Shown here one piece after another: positions 1 to 8,285 of a stretch of 32,576 bases of DNA. Origin of the DNA: Pelargonium cotyledonis (lineage: Eukaryota > Streptophyta > Magnoliopsida > Geraniales > Geraniaceae); assembly GCA_036897625.1 (NCBI GenBank), contig JAYMTA010000272.1:1-32576 (forward strand), in the 5' to 3' direction. Both the position numbers and the translations under genes were made by a program. The first letter of the stretch is position 1, and each line of letters begins with the position of its first letter. The notes below the pieces were generated by a model. That model saw only the letters and a list, made by a program, of their open reading frames with translations. It was not told the DNA's origin and searched no databases.

Positions 1-170
1 ACTAACTCCGTCAGTTAGTTTTGACGGATTCCGTTAGTGATTTAACGGAATGAATCTAATGGGCACAAAATGTGCGCTACTATGACCCCGTTAGAACAAA
101 GTAAAATACAGGGACACCAATAGAATAGATGGAATAGTACAGGGACCTCTGTGGTGATTTTTCCAAACTT
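1..170. repeat. fragment of a dispersed repeat
   Basis: The first 170 bases contain repeated and inverted CCGTTA/TAACGG words and a phrase ending in GGTGATTTTTCC. I associate this style of sequence with dispersed plant repeats, but that is recollection only. The element runs off the left edge, so its ends, class and age cannot be judged. No reading frame of note is present. Confidence 0.35.
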
Positions 171-281
171 AAAACATGCTGAAAACTGAATTGAGATAAA
201 CAATCGACTTCGGAGGTGAAAAAAGAGATGATAGGATAAGAAACCAAACGACGCCGTTCAAAGCCAAAACCAGATAAGATC

Positions 282-309
282 GTCTTCAGTCTTCAGTCTT
301 CAGTCTTCA
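282..309 (+). repeat. 7-bp tandem repeat in the PPR leader
   Basis: Four perfect head-to-tail copies of GTCTTCA lie about 60 bp before the PPR start codon. This is probably a slippage-prone CT-rich stretch in the promoter or 5' leader. Confidence 0.85.
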
Positions 310-369
310 CTAATCACCATCTTCTCCAATCTCCAATCTCCACCTACCTTCTGCAACTGTGTCTCTGTA

Positions 370-1797
370 ATGCCTCCTCCATATCCACCAACCTCCCCAA
401 TTCTCAAACCTCCTCTTCTCAACTTCCCCAACCCAACCCCTCCGCCGCCGCCGCCACTTCCCTTCCCATCCTCTTCCCACCGCCTCAACCTCATCTCCAG
501 AAACCACCCATTACTCGCCGCCGACCACACCACCTCCGATTCCAAATTACAGATTCAACCAATTATCGAAACCGAAACACCCAAGAGTCGAGCTCGAATC
601 TTGACTGAATTCAACGATCTGGTCGCCGGCGGCGACCCCGACCTCGACCCCAGTCTCGCTTTCAAGCTGCTCTCCTTCATTGCAGACCACGGAGTGTCTC
701 CGGATTCTCGAACCTTCACCACCATCCTCCGGAGATTCTGCAAGAAAAACGACCTGGGACAAGCGAAAATGATCCTAGACCACATGGTGGAGAATGGGTT
801 CGAGCTCAACGTCACAGACGCGACCGACCTGATCCACAGGTTCTGCAAAAAAGGTAAGTTGCAGAAAGCAATGGAGGTTTACAACTCCATGGGAAGAGCG
901 AAATGCGAACCCACCATAGTGACCATAAACTGTTTGATGAAATGCCTCTGTTACATTGGCAGAGTAGAGGAAGCCAATGAAATGCTGAGCGGTCTTAAGA
1001 AAAAGACGAGATTGAAGCCGGATATTTATACTTACACTGCTGTGATGGATGGGTTGTGCAAGGTGGGTAGGTCCGACGAGGCTATGGAGCTTCTCGGTGA
1101 AGCTATGGAGATGGAGCTGAGACCCAATGTGGTCACTTTCAACACTCTCTTCACCGGGTATTGCAAGGAGGGGAGGCCGTTGGAGGGTTTTGGAGTGTTG
1201 GAGCTGATGAAGGAGAGGAAGTGCTTGCCTGATCACATCAGTTACAGCACATTTTTGCATGGGTTGGTGAAGTGGAGGAAGTTTCGGGCTGCGGGTAGGG
1301 TTTATAGGGAGATGGTGGAGGCGGGTTTTGAGGCGGATGGGAAGATGATGAACAAGCTCTTGAAGGGTTTGTGTCGGAGATCGGGGAGGGAAAAGAGGCT
1401 TTTAGAGGTTACGCGTCAAGTGTTTGAGAAAATGAAGAATGGGGGTTCGGCTTCTTCGATCAAAGAAGGGACTTATTGTTTGGTGATCCAAACGCTTTGT
1501 ATTCGAAATGAGATCGAGGAGGCTTTTGATCAGTTGAGGGAGATGGTGGAGAGAGGGTATGGGCCGAGGATGGTTACGTTTAAGCTTGTGATAGAAGCGT
1601 TTTGCGCTGAGGAGAATGTTGAGGGGGCGATGCGAGTTTTGGTTTTAATGAATGAATGTGGAAGAGGCTATTGCGGGGATAATTATGATCTTTTGATTGG
1701 TGAGTTCAATAGACAGGGACTGTTGCTGGGGGCTTGTAATGTGTATGGTGCAGCATTGAAGCTAGGTGTGGTTCCACACCAGAAGCCGCAATTTTGA
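370..1797 (+). CDS. P-class pentatricopeptide repeat protein, intronless
   Basis: This single exon encodes 475 residues. The N-terminus is rich in proline, serine and threonine with almost no acidic residues (about 1-60, with a run of six prolines near residue 24), which fits an organelle-targeting region. From about residue 95 to 465 there are roughly nine to ten degenerate 35-residue PPR motifs, seen in phrases such as YTAVMDGLCKVGRSDEA and VVTFNTLFTGYCKEGRPLEG. No E, DYW or SMR domain follows, so it belongs to the P class. P-class proteins bind organelle RNA one base per repeat and act in stability, splicing or translation; the target here is unknown. GC content falls from the 5' to the 3' half, common in plant PPR genes. 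The start at 370 is the first ATG of the frame and is followed directly by the targeting-like region. Lack of introns is typical of the family. Confidence 0.94.
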   Translation: MPPPYPPTSPILKPPLLNFPNPTPPPPPPLPFPSSSHRLNLISRNHPLLAADHTTSDSKLQIQPIIETETPKSRARILTEFNDLVAGGDPDLDPSLAFKLLSFIADHGVSPDSRTFTTILRRFCKKNDLGQAKMILDHMVENGFELNVTDATDLIHRFCKKGKLQKAMEVYNSMGRAKCEPTIVTINCLMKCLCYIGRVEEANEMLSGLKKKTRLKPDIYTYTAVMDGLCKVGRSDEAMELLGEAMEMELRPNVVTFNTLFTGYCKEGRPLEGFGVLELMKERKCLPDHISYSTFLHGLVKWRKFRAAGRVYREMVEAGFEADGKMMNKLLKGLCRRSGREKRLLEVTRQVFEKMKNGGSASSIKEGTYCLVIQTLCIRNEIEEAFDQLREMVERGYGPRMVTFKLVIEAFCAEENVEGAMRVLVLMNECGRGYCGDNYDLLIGEFNRQGLLLGACNVYGAALKLGVVPHQKPQF

Positions 1798-1800
1798 TGC

Positions 1801-2580
1801 AAGTGTTTGTGGGTTTTTCGGGTTTCGACGATCCCAAGATTAATCTATGGAGGTACTGCTTTCTGCATATACACTGGCTCAAACTCAAAGACGAGTTCTG
1901 CTTGAGCTAGGCACAATGTTGTGTCAATACTACTAGATTACTTTCTTTTCCTTTGTGGATAGCGAAAATACATGCCTTGGAAATGGTTAAAATGTTTCTG
2001 CACTCCCTGAACTGTTGTATTTTTAGTTGTTCGGTTTTTCTAATTGTTTAAACCTTAGATCGGACAACATTTTAGTTTTACACCTAAGATTCTGATGCCG
2101 AGAATTTCAAACTTGTACAGATTTCAATTCGAAAATCTACAAATACCTTCCTCCTAGTTTTCCTAACTTTGTTCCCTTTCTAATTTAGAATGGCTGACTC
2201 TAACTTTTACTTATTATCTTCTTTTTCTCGAACTTTTGCTCTAACATGAGCAACTTGCCTCGGACGTACTAGCATACATAAGAAAAAAATGAGTACTTTT
2301 TTTTAACTATTCAACGCCTCAATCTCCATGGGGGCGTAAAACTACATGATTTATAAACTCTACTACCACAGCTTTACTATGCAACAAGTTTACGATTAAT
2401 TACTCGAATGGACTATTGGAACCTAAGTGAACATCTATTGGAACTCTAAAGGGTGGATATTAAGGTTCAAGATTCTTTATGAATGTGACTACTGGAACGG
2501 TGGAACCTAAGTGAACATCTATTGCAGTTAAGGTTTAGAAATAAAATGCAGTGGTAAATGACAAAAAGGAAGAGATCAGA
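1801..2580. other. 3' flank of the PPR gene, no gene seen
   Basis: This AT-rich stretch has no convincing gene. It holds a perfect 24-bp direct repeat, TGGAACCTAAGTGAACATCT plus ATTG, at 2417-2440 and 2501-2524 (84 bp apart). The 3' UTR of the PPR gene should end within the first few hundred bases, but I see no clear AATAAA there. Confidence 0.6.
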
Positions 2581-3590
2581 GATCACCAAGCTTATGCTCA
2601 GGCACGGCTCATGTATAGCCCAGTCCTTGAATCAGCACCTGTTCCAAGAGATGAAATGAAAATGTGGTTCAATCTGAATGGGAATCACTAGGACTGAAAA
2701 TGAAACCGACCAGTAGGCATAAGATAATAAATCATACATAATGCTTACAATTCGTATTTCAAATCGGGATTTCGATTGAGTACTCAATATTAACCCAATC
2801 CGTACATAGCAGTTGCCATCGAAAAGTTGGAATTGAGTGTGGGTTGTCTGACTCAACCCAAAAATGGTTGTACCATTTGAGTTGAGCCAAGCCTGCGAGA
2901 AAAGCGGTTTTACTTCTAAATTGTTAGCTCTAATCACATGTAAAGCATAAGCTAATGACATCACATTACTTTGGCTGGTACTGAATGCTGAACACTGTTT
3001 GACAAGACAATATTAGCACATTCAATTGGTTACAAAACGATATTCAAATTAAACTCTGATTTTTGTTTGACAATACGCGAAACCTGTATGTGTAATCCTC
3101 AGAAAACTAGTTACTTAAAATTAACAAAGGGCTTAGAAGCAAAAACTGAAATCTACAGACAAGACACAAACACAATAGGTTTTCGGTCAGCTCAAGTTCG
3201 AAGTATGTGCACAAACAATGAACGAATCAATCAAATTTGAGCCACTGCTACCAAGATCAATCTTAGAAACAGATCATTTAAGTTCCGTACTTCCATCTCG
3301 GAGAATGCTACCCTTTTCCAGGTTTCACATGGATAAATTCTTCTCGAGGCCAAAAAGAAATTTCAACAAATTGGTTATCGATAAATCAATACCAAACTAA
3401 GCCCAACACGAAGATGTATGTAGCCAAACAGTGTATTCTTAGACATTTTCACCAAACGCTATAAAATTCAAGGAAATTCAAATTCCAGTTAGACATCATG
3501 AGAACCCATATCTGCCATATGAGCCACACAATCCAACACTACACAATGATGCTTAAAGCATCCTATAACACAAATTACAGTTACTACATT
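2581..3590. other. gene-poor stretch, possible 3' part of a minus-strand transcript
   Basis: No strong coding frame is seen. On the minus strand a splice-acceptor-like TCTCTTGGAACAG at about 2630-2642 precedes sequence with little coding potential, so a spliced 3' exon of the small gene starting at 4574 is conceivable but unproven. Around 2800-2870 the sequence GTGGGTTGTCTGACTCAACC resembles a phrase in the VAL2 intron near 13318, so a relic of the same dispersed repeat family probably lies here. Confidence 0.4.
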
Positions 3591-4255
3591 GCAACTAGTA
3601 CCAATAAAAGTTTAAACAAAATGATCAGAGGCCGCAAGTTCTCTACAATATAGGGGAAATACTATATAATTGGAGGTTTGGAGCAACAATCATCTTTAAT
3701 TTCCACCGATTAAATCTTTGTTAAGCTTCAAATTTCAAATTAAACTAAAAGGCAAAACAAAAACTACAACAACAAAAAAAGATAATTAGCAGCATTTTAT
3801 GCACAATTTGTGGAAAATAATACATAGCTAAACAAATAATTAATAAACTCAGTGGCAACTAGTACCAATCAAAGCTTATACAAAATGGTCAGAGGCTTGG
3901 AGCAACAATAATGTTTAACTTCCACCTATTAAATCGTTTTTAAGCTTCAAATTTCAGAGAAAGGTACAAAACAACTTCCTAATAATGAGATAATGAACAG
4001 AATGTTCTCCACAATTTGGGGAAAATATAGATGGCTAAACAAATAATCAATGAAATCGTATCAGCTAGTGCCGATCAAAGTTTAAACATAATGATCGGAG
4101 ACTTGGAGCAACAGTAACGTCAAGTTTCCTCAGATAAAATCGTTTTGAAGCTTCAAATCTCAGATAAAACTAAGAAAAACACCAAAATCTCCAAGTAATG
4201 AGATAAATAACAGCAAGTACTCAACAATCTGGGGAAAATAATACCTAAAACTCGC
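3591..4255. repeat. three diverged tandem repeat units, about 200-264 bp each
   Basis: Units begin at about 3591, 3855 and 4061. Each carries in the same order: a CAACTAGTACCAATCAAAG-like word, an ATGATC(A/G)GAG word, TTGGAGCAACA, an AAATCGTTTT.AAGCTTCAAAT word, and a GGGGAAA(A)TA word. Unit 1 is longer and carries extra sequence. The array lies downstream of, and may be inside an intron or 3' UTR of, the possible small gene starting at 4574 on the minus strand. Confidence 0.75.
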
Positions 4256-4427
4256 CACGAAGCTTCATCGACCACAATAGAACAGTGTTGGTACCTACTT
4301 TGATATCGTTGCTGAACAAATCAAAAATTCCTGCAAACAAACACAATCGCAACATCAACAACCTCGATTCCGCAAAAAAAAAATAAATAAATGTGCGATC
4401 AAGGAGGTGAGATCTGATATCGATAAT

Positions 4428-4574
4428 TCAAGCAGATCCGGTACGGTACGGCAGTCGCATTGGAGTAAACGACGGCTTCGAGAAGCGCGAGAACGGCAGG
4501 CACAGACGGCGGAGATCGGTGGAAGATGGAGAAGAAACAGGCGGTGAGAAGTTGGAGCTAGCCGTTCCCGCCAT
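4428..4574 (-). CDS. possible small protein, first exon only, function unknown
   Basis: A well-placed ATG (context AACAGCCATGGCG) opens a 48-codon frame starting MAGTASSNFSPPVSSPSS and continuing with an arginine/serine/proline-rich, acid-poor sequence, resembling an organelle-targeting peptide. The unspliced frame stops at 4428. GC content is much higher here than in the flanks, as in many plant first exons. A T-rich acceptor ending TGTTTGCAG lies at about 4333. If a non-canonical-context GTACCG donor late in the frame were joined to it, the frame would stay open for about 27 more codons to a TAG near 4254. Small mitochondrial or plastid proteins with alternatively spliced 3' ends (for example the NFD6-like family) have this style, but I cannot confirm homology. 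Gene existence is plausible; the structure is uncertain. Confidence 0.35.
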   Translation of the reverse strand: MAGTASSNFSPPVSSPSSTDLRRLCLPFSRFSKPSFTPMRLPYRTGSA

Positions 4575-4599
4575 GGCTGTTTGGTTGGTAAAAGCTTGA

Positions 4600-5435
4600 G
4601 GAGTGAACTGTGGAAATGCGAATTGAAAATTGAAATTGTTTTTAAACTGATAAAATTTTCCCCAATTTTTTGGACGTTAAGTTTGGTTCGCTAGCTGTCG
4701 GACTTTCTATGGATTAGGCCCATCTAGTTGGGCCTGATTACTCTATATTAGGCCTTTAAATTATTAGGAGATAAAAAATGCCGCTAGTCTAACCATTAGA
4801 TGTGACCGTTCGATCTGATTGAAAATAACAAATTAAATTTGGGTTAAAAGAGGTACGAATAGAATTCAAAATGAGGGAATTTGTCAGATCCGATGTTATC
4901 CATTGATTAAAAGAAATTCAAGAAAATTTTGATTTGATCTGAACCGATATTGATCGGTTCAAATAAAAAAAAAATTTGAAAATAAAACTTAGATGTCCAC
5001 GAGTTTAGATCTAAATTGACAGCTCTGCTGACAAGTTCACAAGGTCACCAATAAAATGTACCTTACTTGAAAGTTATGTCTCGTGTTTATCCAACGTAAC
5101 AGTACTTAGATGTTTGGAGCTTAAATTTTTATATTAGTCGTGATAGGCAGACTCTTATGATGGATGGTATCTCTAAAAGATTAGGGTGCTAAGATCTTGG
5201 ATAATATTTTGACACCTAGGTGCTTTCAATTGGCTGACACGACAATAATTTAAATGTTTGTATAACAAGTACTCAAAGTAAAACGATTGATATATTATTG
5301 CTCGTAAATAATACAATCGTACATGTTCAAAATATGACTTATTCTTCTTCAATTTTGCTTGCTAGTTCTATCGAGATCCTTAACAACATAAAATAAAACA
5401 TATTTAGGGTACACTCACAATATATTTTTATTTTT
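4600..5435. other. intergenic, no gene seen
   Basis: AT-rich sequence between the possible small gene and the 3' end of the secreted-peptide gene. It holds a short hairpin near 4941-4960 (GAACCGAT, 4-nt loop, ATCGGTTC). The word TTGACAGCTCT near 5018-5028 is close to the reverse complement of the AGAGCTGACAA word found elsewhere in the window. No coding frame of note. Confidence 0.5.
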
Positions 5436-5715
5436 TCACCGGTAGTCTATTGGGTTACATACTTCTGGAACAATACAATCTTGTTTTTCTCCTACAACAA
5501 AAACACAATTCACCATTATTTAAATAAAATGAATTTATATAAGATGAAATAATTGATTTTTGGTACACATGTACAAAATAATCATTACCAATAGGTGTCG
5601 ACCTCAAAAGTGCTGGTTGTGGTTGAAGTCTTTTCCAATTTGAAGATCGTGCTTGAGCGAATAAAGCGAGATAAGCAACCAAAATGATGAGAAACTGAAA
5701 CTTTATTGACACCAT
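5436..5715 (-). CDS. small secreted peptide precursor with two cysteines (novel/unrecognised)
   Basis: Exon 1 is 5589-5715 and exon 2 is 5436-5491 on the minus strand. The donor reads ATTG|GTAATG and the acceptor TTTTTGTTGTAG|GAG, giving a 97-bp intron and 60 residues. Residues 1-22 form a clear signal peptide: a lysine at position 5, a hydrophobic run FQFLIILVAYLALFA, then QA before RSS. The mature part is short and basic at first (NWKRLQPQPALLRSTP) and ends in GEKQDCIVPEVCNPIDYR, with a C-x5-C pair. That layout fits a secreted signalling or defence peptide made from a short prepropeptide. I do not recognise the family. Ignoring the intron, the frame would read through to a low-complexity tail, which is less likely. 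A canonical TATA box lies about 310 bp upstream of the ATG. The gene stands alone with no related neighbour. Confidence 0.6.
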
Positions 5716-5755
5716 TTTTTATTTCTCAAATACTAGAACCTATAAGTAATTTATA

Positions 5756-6609
5756 CATTATTTACAATACATATCCATCCTCGTAAAAGTTTAGAACACA
5801 AAGAAATTTTATATTTCTTATTTCTTATTTCGAACTATATGAATAAAAAATATGGAAAATTTAGAACGCAATAAATAATTAAACAACCAAAATAAAAAAC
5901 ATTTTACGAATATTTACAGATAGAAATTAGAATGATAATAAAGAACATAAAAAAAAAATCAAAACTTAATTTTGTTTAGTTTCAAGAATGGATGATTTTG
6001 TTTAAACTATACAAATATTCAAATCTATTTATAGTACCAAACATAAGTGTTTTATATTAAATATATTAAAGACGTCTTAATTAAAAAGAAAATGTAACTG
6101 TAATCAACGGCAAGTGGAGCCGCTCACGCCGAGCAAACGTACACCATAGGTGCACGGAATAAAACGGCTTAGGGGTAGTATTGTAATAAAGAGGCCTGGA
6201 CATGGACATTTCTGTTAATTTATGCTCTGACTATGTCGGACCGACCCTTAAAACGTGTGAAAATATAATATTGGATATCGGCATATTTTACAGTTTTGTC
6301 CCTCGGTATGATATACTATCAATTTCCATTTTTTTTTTTTGCAAAAATTAAGAATTACTAGATAATTTAGTGTGTTTTCAATATTACCCTCATTTTTTCA
6401 CCTAGACAGCATGTGCATATTTGCTCACGTGCATAAGTGATAAGGTTAATATGGAAAAAACATTAATATAATAACTTAAAACTAGAAACAAAACACTCAT
6501 TTTGTTTCGAATTAGTACACTATGTAATTGTGCAATTCAATTCAAAGAGTTGATGGCCCTGGTGGGGTTGGGACGAGGCAACTGGGGGGCTGGTTTAAGT
6601 TGAACGATC
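5756..6609. other. promoter region and intergenic DNA, no gene seen
   Basis: Very AT-rich sequence upstream of the secreted-peptide gene, with a short GC-rich island at about 6108-6170 containing GTGGAGCCGCTCACG. No frame with coding character is seen. Confidence 0.5.
6025..6033 (-). promoter_or_regulatory. TATA box candidate for the secreted-peptide gene
   Basis: The minus strand reads TATAAATAG, a canonical plant TATA box. Transcription would start near 5995-6000 and leave a leader of about 280 nt before the ATG at 5715. A weaker TATAAAT at 5749-5755 is too close to the ATG to be preferred. Confidence 0.4.
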
Positions 6610-7005
6610 TTGGTAACGACCACTGAGAGATGCTCAAGTGAACACTTATGCGGCCACCTTTGTTGAAAGTAGGGGTTGGATGGGTGGTTCGTGATCATTC
6701 GAGGAGGGTGTGGGGAGGTGGTGGCAGGCTTGGATTGATGACATGGATGTTCGATTGGCGAAAGCGGTTACTATTGTAGAAGTAGTACAATGAGCTTGGG
6801 ATCGAGGTTGGTTCGACATCAGTGTGGAATCGGACACGCATGAGATAATTACAACTTTACAATATGGAGAGGAGGAGGATTCTATGCCTTTGGTTTGATT
6901 ATTTATGATATAAGTAACTTAGTTACTCAGTTTGTTAGAGTAATTTGGATTCATTTACTGGTTTGTGATGCATTAGCTAGGTTCTTAGAGAATTCACTAG
7001 ATTTA
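6610..7005 (+). pseudogene. degenerate RNase H-like (RVT_3) domain relic, probably LINE-derived
   Basis: Translated pieces in more than one frame recall the plant RVT_3 RNase H domain in order: VNTYAATF, then WVVRDHS, then WAWDRGWFDISVESDTHEII, then IYDISNLVTQF, then DALARFLENS. These correspond to the family's VN-D-A start, the V-RD turn, the ESD catalytic region and the final DALA helix. Several stops and at least one frame change break it, so it is not functional. In plants this domain is most often the 3' RNase H of non-LTR retroelements or a standalone host copy; no reverse transcriptase is visible upstream. It is a short old remnant. Confidence 0.7.
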
Positions 7006-7009
7006 TTTA

Positions 7010-7796
7010 CTTGAATAGGGTATTCAAACCCGTCTGAATTAGTACCGATGTTACTCTTGAATCTTTATTAAATAAAGTTGACGTTTTTGGTGTAAAAAAA
7101 TGTTGTGACATTTAGTTAATACGATGACATGACGTTAAAATTGCGACAACGTGATGTCTATTTGACAATGATGTACTTTCATATTAGGGTGATTTTACTA
7201 TTTCATAAAATACGACATAAAATACCCAATCAAATTCCGGGGGTTGGAAAACCATCATATTTTGCATATAAAACTCAAAACCCGATTTGGAGCTCACAAC
7301 CCTTTGGGCCAGGTTAGGCATTTCCAGCCCAAACACAAAAACCTGATATATGTAAGCTATAACACGTAATTTGGATTCTATCTCGTTGGCATTCAAAACT
7401 CAATCCATATTTTGTAGGTTCAGATTAAGTTTGGATAAACAAAGTCATACATTTTACACTTAAAACTCTTTATTATTATTTTTATTATACTTAAAATTCG
7501 AAATTTGATACAAAATCTATAACTCAGGTCAACCGATATTTATCGAGTTTGATCTTTTGTTTCATAGTAGCGTTGTCCAGCCCCCTTACGAAACTTTCAT
7601 TATTGAGTTAACCATACACTCGAGTCGGGTCACGATTAAGCATTTTCAACTTCAATTGTCACATCTAATTCGAATAATTTGTATAATAAAAATAAATATT
7701 CTGAAGCAAAATTATTGTTTAGAAAAGAAGGGCAATTTGGGAAAAGAAAAGAAGAGAGAAAGGTGGGAGTATTCGCCGAGTCTTGAAGTCTCATCG
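7010..7796. other. intergenic and VAL2 upstream region
   Basis: AT-rich DNA between the RNase H relic and VAL2. A stretch at about 7230-7480 contains ATTTTACACTTAAAACT and CCCAAA-type words shared in style with dispersed repeats elsewhere in the window. The last 100 bp, AG-rich at 7720-7765, probably include the VAL2 core promoter. The open frame 7557-8024 lacks family resemblance and is not called. Confidence 0.45.
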
Positions 7797-7804
7797 TGCA
7801 TGCA
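7797..7804. promoter_or_regulatory. RY palindrome (TGCATGCA) in the VAL2 promoter or leader
   Basis: TGCATGCA contains the RY core CATGCA on both strands. The RY core is the known DNA target of the B3 domain of VAL1/VAL2 and their LEC2/ABI3/FUS3 relatives. It lies 45 bp before the upstream ORF and about 460 bp before the VAL2 start. A second copy is in VAL2 intron 3 at 9446-9453. Autoregulation is an inference. Confidence 0.5.
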
Positions 7805-7848
7805 TATTTTTAGTGTGTTCTTCGTCTCTATGTTAACAACTCTTCTCC

Positions 7849-8285
7849 ATGCACAACAACCCCTTCTCCGACAACCAGATCGCCGTCAACTCCCCCCGGT
7901 CGCCGGAATCCGAAATCTGCTCCGATCCATTCTCCTCTCATCGTTCCACTTCTCACAACTTCCAGATCGAGCCTCGACAGCTCGTGGACTCGGTAAGACC
8001 AAAACTACACAGAAACTGAACTAGCCGTTTCGTCCCCAAATACATCACCGGAATGAGATAGGTTCATTCTGATTGTGAAATACATAGTGTTTCAGGTTAG
8101 CTGCTCTGGATTTTACGCTTGCTTTTCTCGATTTGGTTATGCGATTTGATTAATTTCTGGTTTTCGAGCTCCGTGCGACGGTCAGATCGTGATGGAGGAT
8201 AGTTAGGGCTTTTTTTTAATGTTCCGATTCGATTACTGGAAAATTTCAGGATTGTGTTCGAGAATGGCTTCGAGCGTTTGCATGA
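7849..8285 (+). other. upstream ORF in the VAL2 leader, overlapping the main start when spliced
   Basis: The ATG at 7849 opens a frame beginning MHNNPFSDNQIAVNSPRSPE. It looks like real protein rather than chance leader: balanced codons, high GC and no stop for 48 codons up to CTCG|GTAAGA at 7992/7993. If that donor is joined to TTTCAG|GATTG (8249/8250), the natural 5'-UTR intron, the frame runs eleven more codons and stops at 8283-8285, 22 nt inside the VAL2 coding region in another frame. Unspliced it ends at 8019. Such an overlapping uORF would be expected to repress VAL2 translation. It could instead be a first exon of an unrelated gene captured here. I do not recognise the peptide. Confidence 0.4.

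Noticed and set aside
555-1260. Long minus-strand frames opposite the PPR gene
   Set aside because: They mirror the codon usage of the PPR frame and show no domain or signal; they are shadows of the sense gene.
7557-8024. 155-codon plus-strand frame upstream of VAL2
   Set aside because: It crosses the promoter and leader in a frame different from the better uORF at 7849, has low-complexity composition and includes the leader splice donor.
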